NCBI GenBank assembly: GCA_964484515.1
Contig: CAZAGT010000294.1
Span: 1-6,755 of the forward strand
DNA from: CAZAGT01 sp964484515
GTDB lineage: Bacteria; Desulfobacterota; DSM-4660; Desulfatiglandales; HGW-15
DNA: 6,755 nucleotides
Direction: 5' to 3'
Shown here: positions 1-5,365 of the stretch, in pieces
How the letters are laid out: every line of letters starts with the position of its first letter
How positions within the stretch are numbered: position 1 is the first letter of the stretch
Position numbers and translations under genes: made by a program
The notes under the pieces: generated by a model
The model's input: the letters and a program-made list of their open reading frames with translations, nothing else
Told to the model about the DNA's origin: nothing
Database searches by the model: none

Positions 1-231
1 GCTTCCGAAACCGGGGACCCGCCCCAAAGGGGTGGGGACTGAGCCGAGCGAAGCGCAGGTAAAGAAATCCCGAGGAATGAGGCGTACATAAAAGTACGCC
101 GCAGTGACGAGGGATGAGGGTAACGCAGCCCTTCGGCTTTGCTCAGGGCCGTGAGTCCTTCGACTCTGCTCAGGACCGTGAGCCTGTCGAACGGCCTGTC
201 GAACGGCAGATGGGCGTTTTCCGACAGCCTC
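1..231 (-). repeat. MITE-like palindromic repeat, copy A (incomplete at window edge)
   Basis: Gene-free repeat that matches the reverse complement of 5008-5287. Its outer terminus (206-231) is the same 26-base end as 5008-5033, with one substitution. The next ~110 bases align with about ten further differences plus one 12-base indel. Positions 64-86 match 5230-5252 exactly in reverse complement. It contains a perfect 7-bp hairpin with a 6-base loop (GGCGTAC at 81-87, GTACGCC at 94-100). It also holds two tandem 27-base units (129-155 and 156-182, 23/27 identical), then a 12-base unit, cctgtcgaacgg, repeated exactly twice (183-194 and 195-206). Similarity to copy B stops near position 63, and the second terminal repeat is not visible, so this copy either continues to the left or has a different end. 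No open frame or transposase is present. The family is judged MITE-like from copy B's terminal inverted repeats; its mobility is inferred. Confidence 0.75.
81..100. repeat. Perfect hairpin inside repeat copy A
   Basis: The arms GGCGTAC and GTACGCC form a perfect 7-bp stem around the loop ataaaa. In copy B the equivalent arms (5127-5134 and 5228-5235) are separated by 93 bases instead of 6. Confidence 0.7.
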
Positions 232-1093
232 AGCTGTGGCCATAATCATACCAACCCCCACCCGTTTTGCGGCCCAATTTGCCGGCCCGAATCATTGTCT
301 TGAGGAGGTTGGGTGCAACCCATTTGGACTCCTTATTCAACTCCCGATAGAAATACTCCGTAACGAAGTAGGCAATGTCTAATCCCGTAAGATCCATCAA
401 CTCAAAGGGACCCATCGGATAGTTGAGGCCATTCTTCACGGCCTTGTCCACGTCTTCGACGCTGGCGATCCCCTCTTCGACGATCTTTATGGCCTCCAAA
501 AAATGGGGGACCATGATTCGATTGACGATGAAACCCGGAGTGTCCTTCTTGATCTCGACCGTGACTTTCCCCATCCTCTGAGCCACGCCGGCTGTCACCG
601 CGACCGTCTCGTCACTGGTGGAGTACCCCCGTATGATTTCCACCAACCTCATGATGGGCACCGGATTGAAAAAATGCATCCCACAGACCTTATCCGGTCT
701 CTTGGTTGCAGTCGCTATTTCGGTGAGGGACATCGAAGAGGTATTTGAGGCCAACACCACCTCTGGGCGACACAATTCGTCCAGTTCCGCAAAGACCCTT
801 TTCTTGAGCTCCAGATCTTCGATGACGGCCTCGACGACAAAATCGACATCACGGACATCCGGCATTTCCGTGGTCCCCTTGATGCGCCCTAATACGCTGT
901 TTTTAGCACCGGCCTCGAGTTTGCCTTTCTCCACGGCCTTGGAAAGAGACCTGTCGATGCTCTTCATCCCACGCTCGACGAATTCACTCTCCAGATCTCG
1001 CATAACCACGTCGCAGCCGATTTGAGCCGCAACTTGGGCGATGCCATTCCCCATGGTTCCCGCACCGATTACACCTATGCTCTTGATTTCCAT
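230..1093 (-). CDS. hbd: 3-hydroxybutyryl-CoA dehydrogenase
   Basis: This 287-residue cytoplasmic enzyme is predicted to interconvert 3-hydroxyacyl-CoA (short chain, probably 3-hydroxybutyryl-CoA) and 3-oxoacyl-CoA with NAD(P)(H), in beta-oxidation or butyrate/aromatic-acid metabolism. The N-terminal Rossmann domain opens with G10-A-G-T-M-G15 (GxGxxG). The catalytic set can be placed by family pattern: S119 in SNTSS, H140 in HFFNPVP, E152 in RLVE, and N191 in DTPGFIVNR. The C-terminal dimerisation/substrate domain follows from about residue 186 and ends in GRKTGGGWYDYG. The length is usual for single-domain family members (about 280-290). The start is the first in-frame ATG; the Shine-Dalgarno is weak (AGGT about 10 bases upstream, with a stronger GGAGG farther away). 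It lies 76 bases downstream of the NifU-type gene on the same strand, so cotranscription is possible. The TGA stop overlaps the terminus of repeat copy A. Chain-length preference and cofactor cannot be settled from sequence alone. Confidence 0.93.
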   Translation of the reverse strand: MEIKSIGVIGAGTMGNGIAQVAAQIGCDVVMRDLESEFVERGMKSIDRSLSKAVEKGKLEAGAKNSVLGRIKGTTEMPDVRDVDFVVEAVIEDLELKKRVFAELDELCRPEVVLASNTSSMSLTEIATATKRPDKVCGMHFFNPVPIMRLVEIIRGYSTSDETVAVTAGVAQRMGKVTVEIKKDTPGFIVNRIMVPHFLEAIKIVEEGIASVEDVDKAVKNGLNYPMGPFELMDLTGLDIAYFVTEYFYRELNKESKWVAPNLLKTMIRAGKLGRKTGGGWYDYGHS

Positions 1094-1169
1094 CTTAGTC
1101 TACCTGAAAGGCCTCCCCCGTGATGTTATCCGCCAATGATCCGGCACCCCTACCTGCGCGAAGATGAAT

Positions 1170-1394
1170 CTACGCGGACTCAACACTTTTCACTTCAGGA
1201 ACATTCTGTTTTAGGATCTTTTCAATCCCCATCTTGAGGGTCATTTGGGACATGGGACAGCCGGCGCAGGTCCCCTGCAGCTTCACTTTGACGACGCCGT
1301 CTTCGTCGACATCAACAAGCTCCACGTCCCCGCCATCTGCCTGTAACGACGGCCGGACCTTATTAAGGGCGTCTTCCACTCGTTCTCTCAGCAT
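1170..1394 (-). CDS. NifU C-terminal-domain (Nfu-type) Fe-S scaffold protein
   Basis: This small 74-residue protein consists almost entirely of one Nfu domain. An N-terminal helix leads to the hallmark LQADGGDVELV (residues 17-27), then a beta strand, then GTCAGCPMSQ with the CxxC cysteines C43 and C46, then the helix TLKMGIEKIL. In this family two subunits usually bind a [4Fe-4S] cluster between their CxxC motifs and pass it to client apoproteins. There is no A-type N-terminal domain as in E. coli NfuA and no NifU N-terminal scaffold, so this is the minimal stand-alone form. The ATG at 1394 is well supported by AGGAGGT with an 8-base spacer. It is upstream of and codirectional with the 3-hydroxyacyl-CoA dehydrogenase gene. 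That neighbour does not need an Fe-S cluster, so the link, if any, is transcriptional rather than biochemical. The family call is firm; the client proteins are unknown. Confidence 0.93.
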   Translation of the reverse strand: MLRERVEDALNKVRPSLQADGGDVELVDVDEDGVVKVKLQGTCAGCPMSQMTLKMGIEKILKQNVPEVKSVESA

Positions 1395-1402
1395 GCGACA
1401 TA

Positions 1403-1409
1403 ACCTCCT
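1403..1409 (-). promoter_or_regulatory. Strong Shine-Dalgarno for the Nfu-type gene
   Basis: The minus strand reads AGGAGGT, 8 bases before the ATG at 1394-1392. It fixes this start over an out-of-frame ATG at 1401-1399. Confidence 0.8.
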
Positions 1410-1432
1410 GTTTTATTGAATCAGTGTGCCCT

Positions 1433-1460
1433 AACATAACATCAGGACGATTAAAATCAA
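1433..1460 (-). promoter_or_regulatory. Candidate sigma70-type promoter for the Nfu-type gene
   Basis: On the minus strand TTGATT (1460-1455) and TATGTT (1438-1433) are separated by 16 bases and lie about 38 bases upstream of the start codon. Each hexamer matches consensus at 4 of 6 positions. The placement is sensible but the match is only moderate, so this is a candidate. Confidence 0.35.
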
Positions 1461-1481
1461 TCTTTATGTTCGGTACCATTC

Positions 1482-1491
1482 NNNNNNNNNN
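1482..1491. other. Assembly gap (10 N)
   Basis: Ten consecutive Ns lie in the 199-base interval between the Nfu-type gene and the end of the SPL-family gene. A run of exactly ten is probably a scaffolder's placeholder rather than a measured length. The true distance, and even the adjacency, of the two flanking gene groups is therefore not proven. Nothing else recognisable lies in 1395-1593 apart from the promoter candidate. Confidence 0.97.
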
Positions 1492-1593
1492 ATATCCTGC
1501 AGCTTGCTGCGGGGAGCTTCATTTCAGGTTTGATCTGATTCTTTGAGGAACTCCTTAGGATGAGGCGACAATCCGTTTTAAGAAACCGACGTG

Positions 1594-2730
1594 TTAGTGC
1601 GCTCGACTATCGGGAACCGAGCGTTGCCCCCTTTCTTTACCAAAGAACTTCAAGACCCTAGCATCAAGGAAACCACTGAGTGCGGCTGAATGCCCCGGTG
1701 ACCAACCCAGACTCTGCTGCCACACCTCTCGGCTTTCCATACATAGGTAGAGTCCGATGTCCTGATGCCACGATCGTAACAAGCGGCTCATGCAACCGTA
1801 CATGTCCACCCGAATAGGCTTGAAATAGCGTAGTTTACCGTCGTGGCCGGGAACGAACTCGCCGTTTAGCACACCCGTTTCGGGGTGCCGTTTGCGGATA
1901 ATCGGCCCGAGCGCGGGCATGAATCTCAAACAACCCAGGCTCACCCAAATAATCCGCTTGGGATCGAGGTAATAATCCATCAGATCAAGCGTTCGCGCGT
2001 ATTCAGCCCGCCAGTTGGGGTGTTCAATGAGGGGATCGAAATGGATGCCGAGGGCAAAACCCTCTTCTTGGCAGCGGCGGGCGGCCTGCAACCGCGCCTC
2101 AATACCTGGGGCCCCCCGCTCTTCGCGGGACGCTATCGCGGGACTGTTCAACGACCAGGACACGACGATCCGTTTCCGGGTCTTCGCTCTGAAAAGCCGC
2201 TCCACTCGCGTCGTCTTGGTCTTCAGCTCCAAGACGGCATTTTCCCGTTGGGCGAAAAACGGTAAGAGTAAGTCCGTCCAATGGGTAATCGGATCGAGGG
2301 CGAGGCTGTCGGTAAACTCTCCCGTTCCAATCCTGAAAATCCGCTCGGGATGTCGGTCAATCATCTGGCCGATTTGGGGGAGTCTATCAGCAAGGTTGAC
2401 AAACACCCTGAGCCCGGGCTGATTGAGGTAGCCTTGCAGGATGCAGTAGCTGCAATCAAGGGAGCAATTCGTCCCTACGTGAAGGATCCGATACCCACAG
2501 CAGATATAGCCCTTTGTCCCAGGGCATGCCTTGAGCAGCCGTCCACGAAAGGGGACCAACCGCAGGGTGGTCTTTTGCATATCGGCGCCAGGCAGGGTCG
2601 AATCCTCCCCTTCCGCGGACACCGTTTCCGGTTTGAGCTCGGGCAAGGTCGCCAAGATACGATTCACCTGAGCGCCGGTGTCGGCTCCCTTTTCAATCAG
2701 TACTCTTGCTATCGTCGGCAGATGCGCCAT
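1594..2730 (-). CDS. Radical SAM protein of the spore photoproduct lyase (SPL/SplB) family
   Basis: This 378-residue protein carries the radical SAM cluster motif C89-SLD-C93-SY-C96 (CX3CX2C), which binds a [4Fe-4S] cluster that cleaves S-adenosylmethionine. After it come FRIGTGEFTDSLALD (residues 132-146), ELKTKT (168-173) and SWSLN (191-195), patterns typical of SPL-family TIM-barrel proteins. The authentic enzyme reverses the UV-induced spore photoproduct in DNA using a relay known in Bacillus subtilis as C141, Y97 and Y99. Here there is no cysteine at all between C96 and C220, and the residue right after the third cluster cysteine is I97 rather than tyrosine; the tyrosine just before it is kept (Y95). 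The reaction is thus probably not classical spore photoproduct repair, and no sporulation gene is seen nearby. The gene begins 7 bases after the ParB-like gene without a clear Shine-Dalgarno, which suggests translational coupling. The family call is firm; the substrate is unknown, with nucleic acid a reasonable guess. Confidence 0.87.
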   Translation of the reverse strand: MAHLPTIARVLIEKGADTGAQVNRILATLPELKPETVSAEGEDSTLPGADMQKTTLRLVPFRGRLLKACPGTKGYICCGYRILHVGTNCSLDCSYCILQGYLNQPGLRVFVNLADRLPQIGQMIDRHPERIFRIGTGEFTDSLALDPITHWTDLLLPFFAQRENAVLELKTKTTRVERLFRAKTRKRIVVSWSLNSPAIASREERGAPGIEARLQAARRCQEEGFALGIHFDPLIEHPNWRAEYARTLDLMDYYLDPKRIIWVSLGCLRFMPALGPIIRKRHPETGVLNGEFVPGHDGKLRYFKPIRVDMYGCMSRLLRSWHQDIGLYLCMESREVWQQSLGWSPGHSAALSGFLDARVLKFFGKERGQRSVPDSRAH

Positions 2731-2737
2731 GATTCTT

Positions 2738-3769
2738 TTACCAGGGATCGCCTATGTTTTCCAATCCCTCGAGCTGAGACAAGTGGTTAATCTTCTCGCG
2801 CAACATTTGGCCTGTCTCGAATAAGACCTCAAGCCGGTAGGTGCTGCCCTCAAAATAGGGTGGGTGAAAGACCCTCACCCCGGGCGGCAGCCGCAAGTCG
2901 TTGACCGTCCTCTGAAACGCGTTTTCAGCCCGCCTCAATCGGGGCAGTCGCCTTGCGTGCAAATGCTCAAGCAGCTTTCTTGCTTTTTGCGGCAAATTCA
3001 AGTGCTTATCGTGCCTGATGGCCTGAACCACCTTCTCATCGAACAGATTGGTCATGGACATCCGATTCTTTATAGATATATCAATAATATGATCAATAAA
3101 TTGATTTTGTTGATTGAAGTTAAACTTCATTGTTGACAGCCATTCAAAGACGACCGTCCGTGAGCCTTGATCCATTTCCTGAAGGTGCTTCACCGTCCGA
3201 AGTGATAATTCAGCTCGTGCAAGAGAGGTCTTGATTTCATGATCCAGCTCTTCGATGCGGAGGTAGGTCTCTAAAAGAGGCTCCTTCCTTGGCAAACCGA
3301 GAAGCGGCATATAGCGCGTCAGGATTTCCTCCCTTTGAACAAGGACGCTCAGACGCTTCAAGAACATCCCTTTTTCCACGTCGTTGAGTTCACGCGTTGT
3401 AAGGTTATCGGAGAGGTTCAACAGGAGGCAATTCACGGCCGGAAGCCTACCTCGCGACAGATCCCGCACCGGAACTCGGTGTCGCCCGAGGGCCTTCCAG
3501 GCATGGAGCCGGCGGTAACCGGTCACGACGTCCTTCGGCCCTTTCGCTCCTTTCGTCACGCAGGGAGTGCTCAACAGACCGAATCGCGCGATCGACCCTA
3601 TCAGTCCCTCCAAATCGAACCCGAAGCTCATGCAATAGGGGCCCGGTTCCACATCCACGGCGTCAAGATCCATCATGACAGGCGGTTCGTTTAGGAGCGA
3701 CTCAATATCAGGGCCGAACCTATCCCCGCCTGAAGCGAACACGGGAGGTGTCTTTGTTGGGAGCGACAT
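2738..3769 (-). CDS. ParB-like DNA-binding protein (ParB/Srx N-terminal domain)
   Basis: This 343-residue protein has a ParB/sulfiredoxin-type N-terminal domain at about residues 33-126. It includes DLEGLIGSIARFGLLSTP (52-69) and the G84-Y-R-R87 box, which corresponds to the GxRR nucleotide (CTP)-binding box of ParB. LLLNLSDNLTTRELNDVEKG (115-134) follows, then a region resembling the ParB helix-turn-helix (about 155-200). The C-terminal half is charged and helical, with no ParB dimerisation domain that I recognise. There is no adjacent parA, so a plasmid or chromosome partition role is unlikely. It is the first gene of a probable two-gene operon with the SPL-family radical SAM gene, suggesting it recruits or regulates that enzyme on DNA. 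The ATG at 3769 has only a weak Shine-Dalgarno, and the next in-frame ATGs fall at the start of the ParB fold (M32, M33), so the N-terminus is moderately certain. The fold call is good; the function is unassigned. Confidence 0.82.
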   Translation of the reverse strand: MSLPTKTPPVFASGGDRFGPDIESLLNEPPVMMDLDAVDVEPGPYCMSFGFDLEGLIGSIARFGLLSTPCVTKGAKGPKDVVTGYRRLHAWKALGRHRVPVRDLSRGRLPAVNCLLLNLSDNLTTRELNDVEKGMFLKRLSVLVQREEILTRYMPLLGLPRKEPLLETYLRIEELDHEIKTSLARAELSLRTVKHLQEMDQGSRTVVFEWLSTMKFNFNQQNQFIDHIIDISIKNRMSMTNLFDEKVVQAIRHDKHLNLPQKARKLLEHLHARRLPRLRRAENAFQRTVNDLRLPPGVRVFHPPYFEGSTYRLEVLFETGQMLREKINHLSQLEGLENIGDPW

Positions 3770-4301
3770 AAGCGTCTTTGATCCTGGCTTCTATGCGTGA
3801 TGCAAAGATGTTTTGTGGAAGATAATATCCTCGATTCCTGGTTCAGGTTTCAGGTCTTAACCCCGGCGCGTGCCGCAGGAGTTTACCCGCCTCGGGAGGG
3901 CGGCCGCGATTGATCGACCGGGAAACCTCATGAAGTTGGTCGTCGAATTTGACATTTTGAGATTCTTCGGCGTCTGTCGCCCGGTCATGGGGGTCTCTTT
4001 TCAAAAACGAGGGCTTGAGTGCGTTGTCTCGGCATAAGGCGCTACCCGCGGCGGCCGGAGGGCCTTCCCGGTATAAGCCGGACTGACAGCCTTAGCGCAT
4101 TCTCCCAGTCTGCTCCGGCTGCCTGGCTTGCAAGGTTCTGCAGCGCTCGAGCAGGTAACGTTTCGTTTCTTGAAAAGAGACCCCCATGGCCGGGCCTTAA
4201 GGTATCAAGGATCTCCTTTCATAAGGTTCCATACGCGCGAACCCCTGATTCTCCTGAACCTAAAGTCTGAGAACTGAATGGGCTATGGCCGGAAGTCCCC
4301 G
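3770..4301. other. 532-base intergenic region
   Basis: No convincing gene lies here. It holds the 5' side of the ParB-like gene, which has an AT-rich GATAATATC palindrome at 3821-3829 as a possible -10 area but no good -35. It also holds a short direct repeat (GGTTcaGGTTTcaGG, 3840-3854), the inverted-repeat element at 3980-4194, and the 3' flank of the sixA-like gene. No clear rho-independent terminator is seen. Confidence 0.6.
3980..4194. repeat. 215-bp MITE-like element with long terminal inverted repeats
   Basis: The left end 3980-4004 and the right end 4170-4194 are reverse complements over 25 bases with one mismatch, including a perfect 19-base core whose centre reads GGGGGTCTC. Pairing continues inward with one indel to 4010 and 4163, and then imperfectly through cttgagtgcg versus cgctcgag. 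The interior is GC-rich and non-coding; an open frame across it is a GTG-start artefact. Small size, long inverted ends and lack of a transposase fit a non-autonomous mobile element or a repeated structured intergenic element. Its ends differ from those of the repeat at 5008-5287, so it is a separate family. No clear target-site duplication is visible. Confidence 0.72.
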
Positions 4302-4772
4302 TCAGCGCAGCCCCCTGATCAACTCCGGAGCGAGCATCCAGGCAATGGCCCAGCGGCCTTCGTCGGAACCCCGAAGGCACACGATACCTCCCGGCTTGAA
4401 CTCCACCAGCGATATTGTTTCCGGCACTCCAAGAACGGCAGAGGTAAGTCTTGCTAGGTAAGGAAGATGGCCTACGATCATCAGATCACGGCTCCGTTGG
4501 ATCCGCGCCACCATTTCACGGACATCGTCAAGCGGCGCGAGTCCCCGAGTTTCCTGTGGACGCAGTCCCGAATCGAGGCAGGAGGCTATGATCTCGGCGG
4601 TCTCTCGGGCACGCGCCTTGTTGCTGTGAAGCAGCGCTTGAACCTCGACTCCGCACCGGTGCAGGACACGCCCTACCCTCTCTATTTCCACCCTCCCCTC
4701 CTCGGACAGTCTCTGCTCGGGATCGACTTCCTTGGCTTGTGCCTTGCCGTGTCTCACTAGGTAGATCTCCAT
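4302..4772 (-). CDS. sixA: SixA-type phosphohistidine phosphatase (histidine phosphatase superfamily)
   Basis: This protein of 156 residues opens with MEIYLVRHGKA. R7-H8-G9 is the catalytic RHG motif, in which H8 would be phosphorylated. R54 in SNKARARETAE (50-60) and H102 in MIVGHLPYLARL (98-109) complete the phosphate pocket. The short length without the large insert of phosphoglycerate mutases, together with the GHLPYL box, is the SixA pattern. In E. coli, SixA removes phosphate from histidine on phosphotransfer proteins. An in-frame ATG 36 bases upstream (4808) would add 12 residues, but GGAGGG sits 8 bases before 4772 and the conserved fold begins at this methionine, so 4772 is chosen. 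It has no partner sensor kinase or PTS gene in the window, so the physiological substrate is unknown. It appears monocistronic, flanked by two intergenic repeat elements. Confidence 0.88.
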   Translation of the reverse strand: MEIYLVRHGKAQAKEVDPEQRLSEEGRVEIERVGRVLHRCGVEVQALLHSNKARARETAEIIASCLDSGLRPQETRGLAPLDDVREMVARIQRSRDLMIVGHLPYLARLTSAVLGVPETISLVEFKPGGIVCLRGSDEGRWAIAWMLAPELIRGLR

Positions 4773-4780
4773 GGCCTTTT

Positions 4781-4786
4781 CCCTCC
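4781..4786 (-). promoter_or_regulatory. Shine-Dalgarno deciding the sixA start
   Basis: The minus strand reads GGAGGG, 8 bases before the ATG at 4772-4770. The upstream in-frame ATG at 4808 would place this site inside the coding sequence. Confidence 0.75.
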
Positions 4787-4842
4787 GCAATGGTTTGAAG
4801 AAAAACACGGGCCGGAAACATAGATCCGCAAACGTGGCGGCA

Positions 4843-4872
4843 AACCTATCAAAACGGTTGTTCGACGGTCAA
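4843..4872 (-). promoter_or_regulatory. Weak promoter candidate for the sixA-like gene
   Basis: On the minus strand TTGACC (4872-4867) is followed after 18 bases by TAGGTT (4848-4843), about 70 bases before the start. The -35 is good (5/6) but the -10 is poor (3/6), so confidence is low. Confidence 0.25.
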
Positions 4873-5007
4873 CGATAATGAAGTTCGATCCGAGGGCAAT
4901 GTCACAAACCCAGTTGATTTTGTTTGACAAAGTTGGCCTCATTTAGATATCCGGTAACCGTTCTGCGGCTTCAAGGGAATGCTGCGGAACTCATTCATCG
5001 GCCGAAA

Positions 5008-5287
5008 GAGGTTGTCGGAAAACGCCCATCTGCCGTTCGACACGCTCACGGTCCTGAGTAGAGTCGAAGGACTCACGGCGCTAAGCGAAGCCGAAGGGCG
5101 GCGTTACTCTCGTCCCTCGGCACGGCGGCGTATGAATTCCACAGCGTGAGGTTAGAGGTCTGAGGCACAAGGCAAGACAGTAAACGAGTTTCTTCTTTTC
5201 CTCACGCCTAATGCCTTAAGCCTTTCGCATACGCCTCATTCCTCGGGATTTCGAAAACCATGCATCTGGGCATTTTCCGTCAGCCTC
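5008..5287 (+). repeat. MITE-like palindromic repeat, copy B (complete)
   Basis: This 280-base, gene-free element is bounded by 26-base terminal inverted repeats: 5008-5033 and 5262-5287 match at 21 of 26 positions as reverse complements, sharing CGGAAAA. It matches repeat copy A in inverted orientation. Inside, GGCGTATG (5127-5134) and CATACGCC (5228-5235) form a perfect 8-bp stem enclosing 93 bases. Within that lies a second perfect 8-bp inverted pair, GCGTGAGG (5144-5151) and CCTCACGC (5200-5207). The region 5040-5097 carries GTCCT...AGGAC and CGGC...GCCG hairpins corresponding to the tandem 27-base units of copy A. No transposase is encoded, and no obvious target-site duplication was found. 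A non-autonomous mobile element is the best reading; a structured regulatory or RNA element is the alternative. Confidence 0.78.
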
Positions 5288-5302
5288 TCCAAGGCCGGTT
5301 AT

Positions 5303-5331
5303 TCGACAGTCTCAAGGCGATATATTATATC
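5303..5331 (+). promoter_or_regulatory. Candidate promoter with overlapping palindromic operator
   Basis: TCGACA (5303-5308, 5/6 to consensus) and TATATC (5326-5331, 4/6) are separated by 17 bases and lie about 35 bases before the reductase ATG. GATATA-T-TATATC (5319-5331) is a perfect 13-base palindrome covering the -10, where a dimeric regulator could bind. The site begins only 16 bases after repeat copy B ends, so the repeat sits just upstream of the promoter. Confidence 0.4.
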
Positions 5332-5365
5332 TATTCCCAGCCACACGATCCATATCGAGGGCATC

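Larger units (their letters stand above)
4773..5365. other. 593-base divergent intergenic region
   Basis: This region lies between the minus-strand sixA-like gene and the plus-strand reductase gene. It contains the sixA Shine-Dalgarno and a weak promoter candidate, then an AT-richer stretch (about 4860-4960) with no gene I can support. The complete repeat copy B (5008-5287) and the promoter/operator candidate for the reductase (5303-5331) follow. Confidence 0.6.

Noticed and set aside
129..206. Possible CRISPR array from tandem units
   Set aside because: The units are adjacent without spacers, there are only two, and no cas genes are present.
2738..3769. Partition system (ParABS)
   Set aside because: There is no parA neighbour, no recognisable parS cluster, and the C-terminus is unlike the ParB dimerisation domain.
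4019..4270. 83-residue plus-strand open frame
   Set aside because: It starts with GTG inside the 3980-4194 inverted-repeat element, has no Shine-Dalgarno, and its translation is low-complexity and unlike any family I recognise. It reads through the right terminal repeat.
4773..4808. Longer sixA start at 4808 (12 extra residues)
   Set aside because: The added residues precede the conserved MEIYLVRHG start, and the strong GGAGGG Shine-Dalgarno supports 4772 instead.
4757..4942. 61-residue minus-strand open frame
   Set aside because: It overlaps the start of the sixA-like gene out of frame, and no family pattern is seen.
4924..4950. TTGACA with TAGATA as a plus-strand promoter
   Set aside because: The spacer is only 14 bases and no gene follows for more than 400 bases; at 17-base spacing the -10 would be ATATCC, which is poor.
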